Assembly (NCBI RefSeq): GCF_963966145.1
Contig: NC_091049.1
Location: 10,106,001-10,170,000 of the forward strand
Length of the DNA: 64,000 nt
Reading direction: 5' to 3'
Source of the DNA: Tenebrio molitor
Taxonomy: Eukaryota > Arthropoda > Insecta > Coleoptera > Tenebrionidae
Below, in pieces: positions 32,802-44,466 of this stretch. Within the stretch, counting starts at the first letter, position 1; every line of letters starts with the position of its first letter. The notes beneath the pieces were generated by a model, which searched no databases, had not been told where the DNA came from, and worked only from the letters and a program-made list of their open reading frames with translations. The position numbers and the translations under genes were made by a program.

Positions 32802-33454
32802 CTCGAAAGCAGTGGCGGCTCGTGACATTTTTGGCTGGGTGGGCAGACATTTTAATACTTCCCTCCACCAATGTTATTATTGTTATTACATATTATATGT
32901 TTGGTTATGTTTGTTGTAATTGCTGGAAAGGAATTTCTGTGTTAGTCACTGCTAATTACAGTGTCCAGCAAGAACCTACGGGAAAGGCCAGAAAATCTCT
33001 TGCCGGGAAAGGAATTAGGAAGTGTTATTTGTTATTATGGAAGTGATGAGAGTGTTAATATAGTCAACAAAAATAACAAGATTTTCATAAATATAAAACA
33101 AAAAATAAATTCTCAATAAAATAAATAAAACAAACCTCCAAAAGTTAATCTCTATATTTTAAAACTGTACTTACTATACGTGACTTGCGTTTGAGAATTT
33201 CCCGGAATTTTACGGCTACATATTCTATTTAGAACGTTTGTACGTTTTGTTGATTTTGAAAAAAAAAACGATATTCCTGAAAGTGTTGCAAAAAATATCT
33301 ATTTTAACTTCTTGAATTTCACCGACCGCATCTTGAAGTACCAAATTTAATCGATGTACATAGCAATGAATAAATAGTGCCTGTGGGGCCGTACTCTTAA
33401 TTTTTGATTGTAATCCGTTTAATTCGCCCGACATTAAAAATAAATAATCGTATA

Positions 33455-34069
33455 TAGTTCTCCCAGAGCTGCAGCGATTTTATGGCAGGGCAATAGTAAT
33501 TATTACGCCTGTTAAGATACCGATAAGCGACGTAAACAGACCCCTGTCAGTCATCATTTTCGTTCTATACCTGTCAGTTTACAGGGTAGTACTATGGCGG
33601 CCAAAAAATTTTGGCCGTCACTTTCTTGACATTCAAGTAAAGTGTAAATAAACCTTTAGGAATCGTAACCCCACTTCCGATTCTTGTCATTTTGACAATC
33701 AATTTAAACTGTTTGAAGCTCAGATATTCCAAAAATCCGATATGAATGAACAAAATTAGAGCAATCGTACATAGATAACCTGAGGTAAACGTTCTGTGTA
33801 GTAGAAATGATAAAATAATTTTGAGTTTTGAAATTTACCACCCAAAAAATAACGTTCATAATCAAGACGGTAATCATGATGACAATAAAGTACGGATTTT
33901 TTTTTTGAATTGACAGACAATGACGGCCAAAATTTTTTGTCCGCCATAGTACCTACTTGGACGAATTTACGATTAGGGGTTGTACTTGCGGTTTAAACCT
34001 ATTGTCGGTGTTGTTAACGTTTATACAATAGTACCCTGCCATAAAATCGCTGCAGCTCTGGGAGAACTA
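33455..34069. mobile_element. MITE nested in the hAT transposase
   Basis: Inverted ends TAGTTCTCCCAGAGCTGCAG and inverse (to 34069), with TA beside each end. It contains another MITE at 33589-33952. Confidence 0.85.
33589..33952. mobile_element. TACTATGGCGG-family MITE nested in the previous MITE
   Basis: Ends GTACTATGGCGGCCAAAAAA / TTTTTTGTCCGCCATAGTAC. The interior (CCTTTAGGAATCGTAACCCC) matches the copy at 44467-44812. Confidence 0.85.
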
Positions 34070-35033
34070 TACCTTCTGGCTAAGGCCAAGTGCTAGATGT
34101 TTTTAGGTCGCGCAAGCGCCTCTAACATGACCTAACGACCACTACTAAGTAGTAGCCGGGACCGACAGCTTTAAAAAAAAAACAAACAGAATTTTGAATT
34201 TCTGACTCTATTTTCCGAGTTATGTAATAGTTAACCGATTCAATTAATTCATTTTGAATTGTTTTTGACATACCGCTAAAAACCGAAGACGATTTTAAAA
34301 ATTCTTCAAATTTTGGATCATAAGAAGACAAGAATTCCGCGAGTTCCCTATAATTACCGCGATTTGACGAGTCTTCTTTTTCATTGTGACCTCGGAAAGC
34401 CAATTCTTGGTTATCCAAAAAAATTGTCATATCGATGAGACGTTTTAATATTTCCCGATTACTTTTTACCTTTTCATTATAATCTAAAATAAAAGTGCGA
34501 TGTGCTGAATCCAAAGAATTTTCTATATTTTGCTTTCCAAATAATTTTAATTTTAAGGCCGCGTACGTATGATCTTTAGATTTCCCGTGTCTTTCGACCG
34601 ATTGATGTAACGTCTTCAAATTGTCAACTCCTGTCGTACACCATGGGCTTTTTAATTTGGAATCGTTGAACAAAAAACAAGGCCAGCAAAAAAGTTTACT
34701 TTTGATTTCATTACCCGTCAGTCAATGACACTTTCCAAACCACGATGAATTATATAAATTTACGGTTAGAAGAATTTTTATTAGTATTTACTAAGGAATT
34801 TAATGAAGGGGTTGGCCTGTCTAATTGTTTAATAAAAACTTTGTCATCGTACGATAATTTATTAAACGCGTTTGTCAATAAATAATTAACCAAATCACCG
34901 TTATTTCTTACTAATTCTCGAAGATTTTCCATGACGAATTGACGAACTACCACCACATGTACAAACCACACGATCTACGATCTTAAGTTGTACGGACGTT
35001 ACCGATTAGGTACCGATTCTTGACGAAGTTTCA

Positions 35034-35440
35034 GGGAAGACATGTCTGGCCTGCTAGATATTGTAGGAATGAATTTATTTATTATTGCATTAATAGCTTT
35101 ATGGTTTATTTTAGACATATGCTGTCGCGGACTTTTTTGAAGATTTTTCTCTGATATTCAACTTTCTTTTATAACTCTTTTTTCTATTTTTAAGAATAAC
35201 CCCAGCGTTTAGCAAAAATTAAATCTTGGTCAAAGAAAAATTGTTTTAATATTTTTTTATTTAAAATTAAGTGCATAATTTCTCACAATTACTAGTTATT
35301 TCAATGTATCTTAGTCCTAAATATTATTACACAAAATTTGAAATAAATTAATTGAACAGATTTGGTGAAATTAAATAAAATAAAATGCAATGTACAAATG
35401 AATGCTTTTCTACTCAGGCCAGACATGTCTTGCCTGCATT
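35034..35440. mobile_element. Possible MITE inside the hAT element
   Basis: GAAGACATGTCTGGCCTG at 35037 and its inverse CAGGCCAGACATGTCTTG at 35417 enclose AT-rich sequence. Only short termini match, so this is tentative. Confidence 0.45.
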
Positions 35441-35881
35441 TCTCAAGCTTAAACAAACGTTTCTACTTCGGTCTCTTTCTTTCACAGTTTCGCACGGTTG
35501 GCCATAATACGCGTAGAGCTTTCATATTTCTACGAACATCTCTCCGGCAAGACGATGTCCACCCTGAGAAAAATTCGCCTCGGAAATGTTTTGATTTACC
35601 TATAAAAACATTTACTTTCTAATAACAAATCATCAAATAACTAATTGATAAATTTAAAAATTAAAATAAAAATTTAAAAAAAATATGTCGTTTGGTTTTG
35701 GGTGGGCACTGCCCACCCTGCCACCCCTGACGAGCCGCCACTGCTCGAAAGCCAGACTGAAAATGAAAATATTTGTCTAATGTTTTTGGGTCGCCCAGTA
35801 TCTAACGCAAGGAACAAATTTGGCCGTTCTGCGCTGGTTCACGAGATAATGGAAGACCTCTAACATGCGATTACTCTCGGC

Positions 35882-38248
35882 CACGGTAGAGAATAATATA
35901 AGGTAAAACGACGAAGCGCCAAGCCGTGACTCTCGAGTGGTAGACGATCATGTTAGAAAGAGACGGAGAAGGTAGTGCTGCAGCGGCTCACTAATTTCGG
36001 CGTGTAAATTAATATAAAAACCCAAACAAGGATTAGATAGTTCTAGAATAGGTTTGCTGGTCGTACCATAACGGTAAACGACATTATAAACCAATAAGAT
36101 GACGTAAAATAGTGATGTATCTAGGCAATAGGTAAACCTTTTAACGTTTAACGTAAATACGGCAAACGTATTTCAAAAATACTGTATTAACTAATGGTAG
36201 GTACCTCGCATATTAACTATTCATTGTTATTGAATCTCTTATTTCAGTTTTCCTTTGCATCAGTTTTTGGGAGTAAAGGTTAGAGAACAAAATCAAATGA
36301 AAATGAGATTATAAAAATATTAAATATTTATTGCGCTTGACAAAGTCTTGACTCTTTCTTTTTTTTAATGACTATTTTTTTGTGTTTTTGAAATCAATTT
36401 TGTAATATTATTTTTTGCATAATTATAGTAATGAAAGTAGCACTTTTCTAAACAAAAAATCGTAATGAAAGTTCCACTTTTTTTAAAAGAAAAATTGTAA
36501 TAAAAGTAGTCCTTTTTGCATCATTTTTTTTCCATCTCCTTGGAGATGATTGGCAAAGCACACCTACTTTTTTTTTTAATTTTTCATAAATCCTTTTAGG
36601 CCAAATTTCTCAACTTAACAATTTCCAAAAAATAGTGTGTATAACACGTTATGAAAGTCTCTTTTTTTCACTCATTTGCTTGATTAAACTGGAAATTCAT
36701 AAAAGAAGTAGGTATGACTTTCATAACTAGTACAAATAACTATTTATTCTTATCACAAAAAAATAATAAATTAGTTTTGACATAATTTCTTGTTGATGCA
36801 TTTGACAGGAAAATTCAAGTGCATACTATATTTTTAGAGAAAATCTCGTTTATTGTTTGGTCAAATGCATCAACAGAGAGAACGTATGTTTAAATATGCA
36901 CTCTATTTAAAAAAAAAAGATTGAAAATTGCTAAAGGTGGGTGATTTAGATCACCTCGGAATTTTATGTTGGCATCTTGAGATTCTTGCGACATGTGTCA
37001 CAGTTACTGTTTTTATAACTTTTTTTTACAAATCAATCCGGTCAGATAATAGATTATACAATCTACGGTGTCTTGATCAAGACTATGAAAAATCATATCA
37101 TTATCAAATTGTTCATTTTCCTTATCTGTATCAGTTTTTTCAATAAGCAAATCTATTTTTTCCCGAATTTTCTCTCATTGATTTTTTGATTTGACTTTTC
37201 TTCGTATCGGAATCTAATACTAAACAGTTGCCGAACTGTGATGACTTTAATAAATTTTAAGTTGACAACATGCTGTACAACTGGAAAAAACTTGTAAACG
37301 TCGGATGATCGTTGGCTCCTCCAGCTTGAGGTACAAGTGCCAAAAAATCTCTAAAATAAATGTTAAATCGGAAATACTTTTTGAAAAGTAAAAAAAATAT
37401 ATGCCAGTAATGGTTCTAAAAAAAGAAATGCACAATCTCTGTGTGTGTACAATACCCATCAGATAAGCGAAATTTCTTTTATATATGTAGTTATGTATTT
37501 AAATAATTCCTTAGATTACCTCGATCGGATCCTGATTAAACTTATTGCCTAGTACGCACTGAAATCCACAATAAGTTGTGAGTTGACTTAATTCAATAGT
37601 GGATAAAATTGTAACGCGGAAACCTTCCGTGGTACTTTTTGTTAGAAACTGATTTTTAGTAATTTGTCCATCTACGACCATTTTTTCTCATTTATCTAAG
37701 TAATTCAAATTTGAATTCAATATCTGGAAATATTCTCATTTATTCGACGTACACTTAGGTATACCTCAAGTTCCTTGCTATTAACTCTGATAGCTTCTGC
37801 AGGGTGACGGCGGTTTACTTTAAAGCATCGAATAAATCATTTATTTTTTTGTAAATAATATTGTTACATCTCAATGTTTTAAATAATCATCCTTATCCTT
37901 ATAATATTTTAATCCATCCGCAACTGCATTACTAAATATGTATCTAGACAATCCTTCAGATTTTTAATGCAAACTTTACTGTAACCTTACTTGTGTAGCT
38001 AATTTGACTCGTATTTTATGTAAACTAGATGGTTTTAAATGCCTACCCGTTATTTTACGGCAAATTTGTAAATTGTCAGGCAAAAAATGCAAAAAATAAT
38101 AGCAGTTCTTCGTATACATGCATCGGGCTAAGCACTACCTTTTCCATCCTTTATATTGATCTCTCACTCGCACATGTCTAGCGTTCGAGGGACAAAATCT
38201 CAGCGCTGGACACGCTTCGTCGTCTTACCTATATTATTCTCTACCGTG
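35882..38248. mobile_element. 2.4-kb TIR element without a recognised transposase
   Basis: Inverted ends CACGGTAGAGAATAATATA...ACGACGAAGCG extending with decreasing similarity to about 120 bp. Inside are a degenerate repeat (36430-36525: AATGAAAGT(A/T)(G/C)CAC...) and a small foldback with TTGATGCATTTGAC arms (about 36793-36873). No protein domain. Confidence 0.65.
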
Positions 38249-38452
38249 CTCTCGGCCTAACTGTGAGCGAGAGTTTACTGAATTCGTTACTTCTAAGGTG
38301 ACTTTCGAGGTGTTCGAGTAACGATGGTGCATCCCCAAGCATTAGTGGAACCCATGGGCCTTCCACTCCGGCCAAATCCGCAAAAAACGAAAAACGAACG
38401 GGACGGAATTTTCGAACCGTGACAAGATGTTTTCTTCTAAGACTAAGAAGTA

Positions 38453-38660
38453 CAGTTGATGGACAAATACAACTGGGAAAAAGTGACAATCACATAAGTA
38501 AAAATTTACAAATTTGCATCGTTTAATTACGGTTTTATCACAAATAGGTTAACTTTGGTACGACATATTATATAGACACTGACAAATATATTGACAATTC
38601 AATGGTCTGATTTACATAGATTAAATTTTAAGTGTCCCAGTTTTATTTGTCCACCGACCG
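38453..38660. mobile_element. Mariner-type MITE, copy 1
   Basis: Ends CAGTTGATGGACAAATACAA and inverse of CGGTCGGTGGACAAATAAAA, TA on both sides. Its sibling in opposite orientation is at 56674-56882. Confidence 0.88.
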
Positions 38661-38743
38661 TAGGTACATAATGTTAATGACTTATGCACCGCATTTTAAA
38701 TAACCTTTAATATTTGTTTAGTTAAGTAGCCAAAATCGACGAA

Positions 38744-38768
38744 TTATTATTATTATTATTATTATTGA
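38744..38768 (-). repeat. (AAT)n microsatellite, LINE 3' tail
   Basis: Seven to eight ATT units on the plus strand, that is AAT on the minus strand. They lie about 80 bp downstream of the minus-strand LINE fragment, as expected of a simple-repeat tail. Confidence 0.7.
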
Positions 38769-38847
38769 TTTAAATTGTTGCTGAGGCAAACCTATTTAGC
38801 AACTTAATGGTTGTATAATTCTGTATATTGGACAATTGTATACGGAT

Positions 38848-39166
38848 TTATTCCTTCGTTTTGTCATATTGCTTCTTAAAAGCACAGACATTAGCGCTGT
38901 CAACGACTGTGTTATCTAATTTGTTCCAGGTTTCAAATGCGCGGTTTGATAGGAAATATTGTCGAGAAGATGTCTTAAATTTCTCTTTCTTAAGCTTGTA
39001 TTGGTGTCCCCGTAGTCGGGGGTCCGTTTGCATGTCTATGAACTCCGAGGTGTCACCTGGCCATATATTGTGTGTTAATCTATATATCTGGATCATATCT
39101 GCTCTATCAAATCTGACTTCTAATTCAGGCAATTGTAAAATCTTTTTTGTAATATCTAGTTGTTAA
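38848..39166 (-). pseudogene. 3' end of a LINE ORF2 (jockey/CR1-like)
   Basis: LPELEVRFDRADMIQIYRL, PRLRGHQYKLKKEKFKTSS, RQYFLSNRAFETWNKL, AFKKQYDK: the conserved C-terminal tail after the reverse transcriptase of many insect LINEs. 5'-truncated at about 39166, as usual for LINE copies. Confidence 0.75.
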
Positions 39167-39189
39167 AGGTGGCTTTCCGGACTGTTTGT

Positions 39190-39290
39190 CACCATGTAAA
39201 CAACCTCATAACGGCCGGAGTCCGTTATAGGTGTCCGTTATGAGCGGGAGCGGCCGTTATAAATGACTAAATAACTATAGCAACGTAAAT
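39190..39290. repeat. Short GC-rich inverted repeats
   Basis: ATAACGGCCGGAGTCCGTTAT and GAGCGGCCGTTATA pair partly with each other. Origin unknown. Confidence 0.4.
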
Positions 39291-39405
39291 CTAAACTTTA
39301 TTTTTCAACTTTTTTTACAATTGGTACAATAATTAATGTTTAATGTTATGGGACACACCTTGAATTAATCGAAATCCGTATGCCACTAGCAGATGTAGAC
39401 GAGAT

Positions 39406-39765
39406 CGAAGATGATGCTTCAGAATTTTAACACCAACACAAGCGTGATTTTGCAAGGAATAACGATGACTTCACTTGCTCTGCGGCCATCCGGACATCGG
39501 GAATATCTTGATCGCGATTTTTTATTCATTTCAGTCGTTTATTTTCAACGGAAAGTTAAGTGTTGAACAAATCTGACAAACAGCAGCAAATGGAGACAAG
39601 ATTCAAGATGATGCTTCACTAACACAAGCGCGATTTTGCAGGCAATAACGATGACCTCACTTCCGGACATCGGGAATATCTTGATTGCGATTTTTTATTG
39701 ATTTCAGTCACTTATTTTCAACGGAAAGTTAAGCGTTGAACAAATCTGACAAACAACATTGAAAC
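39406..39765 (-). pseudogene. Recombinase-like N-terminal remnant, tandemly duplicated
   Basis: About 160-200 bp present twice in tandem (39406-39600 and 39606-39765). On the minus strand each codes a version of QDIPDVRMAAEQVKSSLFLA followed by KSRLC, the same VxSSLLPxKSRxRY entry as the Crypton-like frames at 10799 and 49828. Frames are broken. The copy nearer H5 lies about 200 bp from that palindrome, in the orientation given by its tip motif. Confidence 0.5.
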
Positions 39766-39900
39766 AATTTTTTTTCACAAACACCGGTTGACATGACGAC
39801 GTCCTCCGCACACTTATTAATCATTCGGTTTTTTCGATGGCGTTGAAAAAATGTGTTTCAAAAAGATAATTTTGAACGAATCGTAGAGATATTACAAAAA

Positions 39901-40030
39901 CTATTGTACAATACACGTCCGTTAGGGCCTTTACAGCCTCGCCAGTATTATTCGACTCGCTCTGCGAGCTCGTCTCACAAAATTTCTGGCTCGGCAGTAA
40001 AGGCTATCCTAACGGACTTCTACTGTAAAA
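39901..40030 (-). repeat. Long imperfect palindrome H5 with CGAG-tip motif
   Basis: Arms ACGTCCGTTAGGGCCTTTAC and inverse near 39990-40025. On the minus strand the tip reads GACGAGCTCGCAGAGCGAGT (39954-39976). Recombinase-like remnants follow on the minus strand at 39765-39406. Confidence 0.75.
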
Positions 40031-40810
40031 TACTATAACCTCTCTCTGTAGGGCTTATGTTTAAAGCCTGTCGGCCATCTTGTCACTGCATGTTGTACTC
40101 GGTTAAGCCGTTAAGCGTATGTATCTCCTTCACATGATAGGGTCTCCAAACTGATATCGCATACTCTAAGTGGAGCCTAATGTACATTTTAAATAACCTT
40201 GAACATATTTCAGGACTTGGTTTAGAGAAAGCTCTTTTGATTGAGTGAAAAACCCGAGAAGCCCTTCTAGCGGCTCTGGCGCTCTGGTTGCCCCATAACT
40301 CTTAAATAGAGTTTATGTAATGTCATTAATGTCAATATTGTCAATGTGACTTCAAATTTCAAATCAACATGGAAGAAAAGAAAAAGAAAATGTTTAACAA
40401 AAGCACATTTTACTTTAATTTTATTTACTTCTAATTCCGCTGATTCCAATGTAGCATCACAATCAAACTCATTTGTAAGTCCTTGTAGGTACAGTTTTCT
40501 TGTTAATGATACTCAAAATCAATTCACTACTTGAATTTTCTTTATTGTTCTTTTTAGATCCTCCACCAGTCTTGTACCTACGTTTTCTTTTTTTCTTCAG
40601 CAACCGTTTTTCTTGTTGGTTGGATACATTTAAAAAAAAATCTCTGTAAAGAAGCTGCATCGCGAAATACACTTCCCGGATTTTGACTGTTAAGATTCTT
40701 GTACTTATGTTGTACTATCGGAGCCATCGAAATGTGAACGCCAAATTTTCCTAGTGTATGTTGAAACATCAATCACAGGCGTCGTTAATGTGTCAGATTT
40801 GTGACATAAC
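40031..40810. other. Intergenic, no recognised feature
   Basis: Short overlapping ORFs only, no domain pattern and no paired termini. Confidence 0.4.
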
Positions 40811-40984
40811 GGGAGTTTTTTAAAATTTGGCGTCTAAGTAGGCGTTGAACTGTCGATTGTGAACGCACTATACAGGTAAAGGATCACGGATCAGCTGTTT
40901 AAATCTTACGCTTTTACACAAGTGGTGCGATCTCAATCGACTCTCCAACGCCTACTTCGACGCCAAATTTAAAAAAACACCCTT
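40811..40984. mobile_element. Foldback MITE, GGCGTTG family (longest copy)
   Basis: Ends GGGAGTTTTTTAAAATTTGG / AAATTTAAAAAAACACCC, arms GTAGGCGTTGAACTGTCGAT / TCGACTCTCCAACGCCTAC. Confidence 0.8.
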
Positions 40985-41081
40985 TATAGTTTGTCTCAAT
41001 TCTAAATTTCCACCGCCTGTTGAATTATGTTGGCAAAATAAAAATATTTCTAAATTGGGGATTCTTATAACCAAAGTTGAC

Positions 41082-41327
41082 AATATCGTGTGTTCCACAA
41101 AAAACTCACTCGCAGCAAGCCATGACAAAAGTGAAGTATATCTTAGTACCAGATGTGAAATGAACTACTAAAGTAAATTTATAGGTTATCTGTCACTCAC
41201 AATATGATGAAAATTTGTAAGTAACAAATGAACTACTTTCAGTGATCCTAAAATCGACATGACCAGTCTATCTATCTCTATAGTTATGGCTTACTGCGAG
41301 TGAGTTTTTATTGGAACACACGATATA
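41082..41327. mobile_element. MITE with ATATCGTGTGTTCCA ends
   Basis: Arms ATCGTGTGTTCCACAAAAA and CTCACTCGCAGCAAGCCAT against inverse at 41286-41327. Confidence 0.8.
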
Positions 41328-41433
41328 ATTATTTTATAAACATGATTCAAACACATTAAAATTAGTTCATAAGTTTATTTTGTTTTCAGAATTTGATTTT
41401 CTACCTACTTACTTGCTGCATTTTAAACTTGTT

Positions 41434-41597
41434 TGACACGATGCTAAATTTTGTAGAAAATTTGTTAGAAAATGAGAGAGACCCTCGACAGGACCAATGA
41501 ACGATCAGGATCATAGTCTGTCTTTGTCAGATCCTGACCGTTCATTGGTCCTCTCTCATTTTCTAACAAATTTTCTACAAAATTTAGCATCGTGTCA
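41434..41597. mobile_element. Near-perfect long hairpin
   Basis: Arms of about 75 bp (TGACACGATGCTAAATTTTG ... CAATGAACG) are almost identical inverted copies, apart from a short CCTCGACA-like insertion in one arm, around a loop of about 20 bp. Much less diverged than the other foldbacks. It could be a recent MITE or a source of hairpin RNA. Confidence 0.8.
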
Positions 41598-41832
41598 TAC
41601 AGCCTTTAGAAAAGGTTTTCGTTCTTTTCCTTTATTCTAAAATTTTGAGTTGTAAAAACGGAAATTGACAGATAACCTAACAAATACAATCTGACGCCTT
41701 TTTCACCAAACAGTGTTGCCGGTTGTATTTCCAACGTAGAATGCAGTGTTGGTGGAAATTTAGAATTGAGACAGACTTTATTTTCACAAACATAATTTGT
41801 CAGCAGATGTAATTTATTTTTAAACGATATAC

Positions 41833-41918
41833 ATGCCACGACACTTGAGCGATGCGGAAAAAACGAGGGCTATAGCCAAACTCAGGGAAAATTGCAACAA
41901 TTGTAATAGAACGTTATA
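41833..41918 (+). pseudogene. Start of a mariner/Tc1-like transposase, truncated
   Basis: ATG followed by PRHLSDAEKTRAIAKLREN, like the MPRxLSxxEKxxAIxLL entry of transposase DNA-binding domains. It is cut after about 28 codons by the MITE at 41919. Confidence 0.5.
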
Positions 41919-42149
41919 CCGGGTGATCAAGAAGGACTGTTTAAGTTGGCAGTACAATTAAGAAAATTTTTTAATTCGGTTATTTATAACACTGCAACCG
42001 GATATGTTTTGTTGGTTTATTTGACAAATATCTGATGTAGGTATAGCATTAACAACGACAAGCCATCAACAACCGAAAGTTACTCCTGTTATACGATTTA
42101 AAATACAATTCAGTGTTACCAACATAAACAGTCCTATTTGATCACCCCG
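41919..42149. mobile_element. MITE with CCGGGTGATCAA ends, TA target
   Basis: Ends CCGGGTGATCAAGAAGGACT and inverse GTCCTATTTGATCACCCCG, TA on both sides. Confidence 0.85.
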
Positions 42150-42280
42150 TAGATAATAAAAATCTTTTCTTATCTCCCGTACATATAGTACGCCACTGAA
42201 CAAAGTTTTATTGAAGCTAGAACAAAACAGAAGACGTTTCTATGGCACAAGAAATTCGTTCACATTTTTATGGCGCCGAT

Positions 42281-42643
42281 AGTACTATCGCGGCCAAAAT
42301 ACTTTGGTCGTCACTTTTTGACACTTCAAATGTAAATCAAGTATTAATGTCAATACACATGACAATTTCAAATTATTCTTGTCAAAAATATGGCACCTTC
42401 AGTTTTTGATAAATATAGAATCGTCTTACTTGCTTCTGAAGGTTGTCTAAACCGCGACCATGTTGATCTTTTGCTTTTGAACTCTGCCTCCGCAGCTGGG
42501 ATTTACCCCACCCGTATGACACTGATAGATTAAAATAATTTTGACAGTAGTAAAAAATAAGGTTAAACATCCTAAAGTTTGCTTTACAATTGAATGTCAT
42601 TTATGTCACATTGACGACCAAAGTATTTTGGCCGCGATAGTAC
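42281..42643. mobile_element. TACTATGGCGG-family MITE (CGCGG variant)
   Basis: Ends AGTACTATCGCGGCCAAAAT and inverse to 42643. Same architecture as 33589 and 44467 with a G-C rich variant of the end. Confidence 0.8.
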
Positions 42644-42649
42644 TATGGC

Positions 42650-42720
42650 GTGTATACTTCTATCTTTGTCACACTCACGGGATTTATCGATAATGTCCTC
42701 TCTTTCAATTTCGAGGCGAA
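42650..42720. repeat. Short repeat shared with 62920-62970
   Basis: TCTTTGTCACACTCACGGGA followed by TTTATCGATAATGTCC occurs inverted near 62925. Probably one terminus of a further element. Confidence 0.5.
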
Positions 42721-42760
42721 AAATTGTGAAGCGGAATGGCGCTACCTTCTAAAGATATAG

Positions 42761-43132
42761 TACCTTACTATGGCGGACAATAAATTTAGGACGGCAAGTT
42801 TCTCACATTTCAAAAAAGTCAATGCAAGCGACCATTTATTGTCATTAGGACTGATGTGTTAGTTTGTCAAACTGAAGATTTTCAAGCTGTTTGGCGTTTT
42901 CTTCGCCCTTTTCGTAACTTACAGATCATGACACACTACCATAACTGATTTGTAGTACGCATTTCACTCTGGTGCACGCTTCTTTTCCCAATTTTAATTT
43001 TGATTATCGCTGTCGCGATGACAAGAATGGCAAAAATCGAAAATGGGGTTAGTTGAACATAATGCTAGCTTCACATTTTGATGCCAAGCCAATGACAGGC
43101 CGGCCTAAATTTTTTGTCCACCATAGTACCTA
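42761..43132. mobile_element. TACTATGGCGG-family MITE (third variant)
   Basis: Ends TACTATGGCGGACAATAAAT / CTAAATTTTTTGTCCACCAT. The interior (CCATTTATTGTCATTA...AAACTGAAG) matches the truncated copy at 45620-45925. Confidence 0.75.
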
Positions 43133-43637
43133 CAATATCTACTCAAAAGAAGCGTTTTTTCCTCCGGGGAATAATTCGGACAGCGTTTTCTCTTCTTTTT
43201 TGTCTCGTTTTCCATCATTTTACAAAATGGAAATCGTTACTTTTCTAATTTCTCAGAAATTGTTTACGATTTATTCTGACTTTTTCCACTTTTTCCTGAA
43301 ATTGTCAACTTTGAAACTGTCAAATAGCAGGGCCTTTAGGGGAATTCTTCTTTCCTTGTCAAGGGTTTGTTTACAATTCGATTATTTTTGTTTAAATTAA
43401 TTAATTAATCATGTTTACTTAAACTGACTACCCACTACCCACGATTTTAATGCATATCAGAATTCATAGGAAACACTTTAGAATGCAAAATAAAAGCAAG
43501 CTTAAAAGCCATATGGAGCAGTGTTTTTCATTCTCATTTCACTTGGGACTTGGCCATCCTGGTTCAGCCCTACTATTTGGGTAGGCAACCAAACATACCC
43601 GTCCCCGCATAAAAAGTAACACGCCTTCAAATAAATT
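43133..43637. other. Intergenic, no recognised feature
   Basis: One open frame of 115 codons (43053-43400) overlaps the MITE end and has no domain or codon structure suggesting a gene. Confidence 0.4.
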
Positions 43638-44040
43638 TATACCGAGACATTTTTTTAACTCTGAACATAGTCCATACTTATTCCCTATGTTCAATTTTAA
43701 AAAACACAGATCAATGCATTGTGAGTTGCTATGCAACCAATTATACCGAACACCAAGATTTTGAAATAATGTTAAAAATTGTTCCGATTGATGGAATTGG
43801 TCTATCATGTGTTGCATTGGAGATGTCACGCACATTTCTAATGCTCTGATTGGCATAGAATAACTGCATTATGTGTATTTCTTCTTCAAACAACTTGACC
43901 ATTTTGTTAAACTGTCAAGTACTTATTTTCGTTACCTTGGTTACGTGATTACATACATACATGCATTGACCTGTGTTTTTTAAAACTGAACATAGGGAAT
44001 AAGTATGGACTATGTTCAATGTTAAAAAAATATCCCGGTA
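43638..44040. mobile_element. MITE with TACCGAGACATTTTTTT ends
   Basis: Long arms (GAACATAGTCCATACTTATT and inverse) of about 80 bp at both ends. Confidence 0.85.
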
Positions 44041-44086
44041 GTTATTTCACGAGTGTAAATGAGCCAGGCGAAAATGAAAATGCAAC

Positions 44087-44395
44087 TCATGACACATTTT
44101 CAAAGTGGCTTTGCTTCCAATAGTTTTGTTTGTCACAACGGACATTTACAAAAAAGTTTAAATACGAATATGTATAGGTAGGTAAATAAAAATCAGAACA
44201 GGATAACGCGTTCGGCGATCGTTCCTCAATAGGTTTGAAGCATGTGGAGGACACTTTGAACATTTGCTGGGTTATTTTATTTAAATACTGCTTTGTTATC
44301 CTGTTCGGATTAATGAAATCAATAATTAAATTCACCAACTGCCATTTTGACATTTTTACCCAAGTTACATAATTAGTTATGTATTTGTATATCAT
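44087..44395 (-). other. Unassigned ORF, 102 codons
   Basis: Begins MIYKYITNYVTWVKMSKWQL. No domain recognised. It lies between two MITEs and is probably chance. Confidence 0.2.
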
Positions 44396-44466
44396 GGATG
44401 CGAAATCGTTCTTTGACGTACCGAGAGAAAAATCTTAAGGTCGTCAAAAGATTTCTCAGCCACGGT

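Larger units (their letters stand above)
33225..34971 (-). pseudogene. hAT transposase (DUF4371-type), broken
   Basis: Minus-strand pieces: 34971-34750 (N-terminal MENLRELVRNN...), 34700-34122 (KLFCWPCFLF, LAFRGHNEKEDSSNRGNY, YDPKFEEFLKSSSVFSGMSK) and 33434-33225 (SGELNGLQSKI, HCYVHRLNLVLQD). QELAFRGHxE and NRGNYxEL...YDPxxxxxL, then HCYxHRLNLVL, are hallmarks of the ZMYM/TTF-hAT family. The frame is split by a MITE at 33455-34069, and the catalytic Asp region is lost there. Confidence 0.85.
32802..35751 (-). mobile_element. hAT element with 8-bp target duplication
   Basis: The element proper is 32810-35743, ends CAGTGGCGGCTCGTGA and the inverse CGAGCCGCCACTG. Identical flanks CTCGAAAG at 32802-32809 and 35744-35751 are the perfect 8-bp duplication typical of hAT. 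It encodes a broken transposase on the minus strand and carries at least three nested insertions. Confidence 0.92.

Noticed and set aside
38241..38489. 82-codon minus-strand ORF
   Set aside because: Overlaps the end of a TIR element and has no recognised motif.
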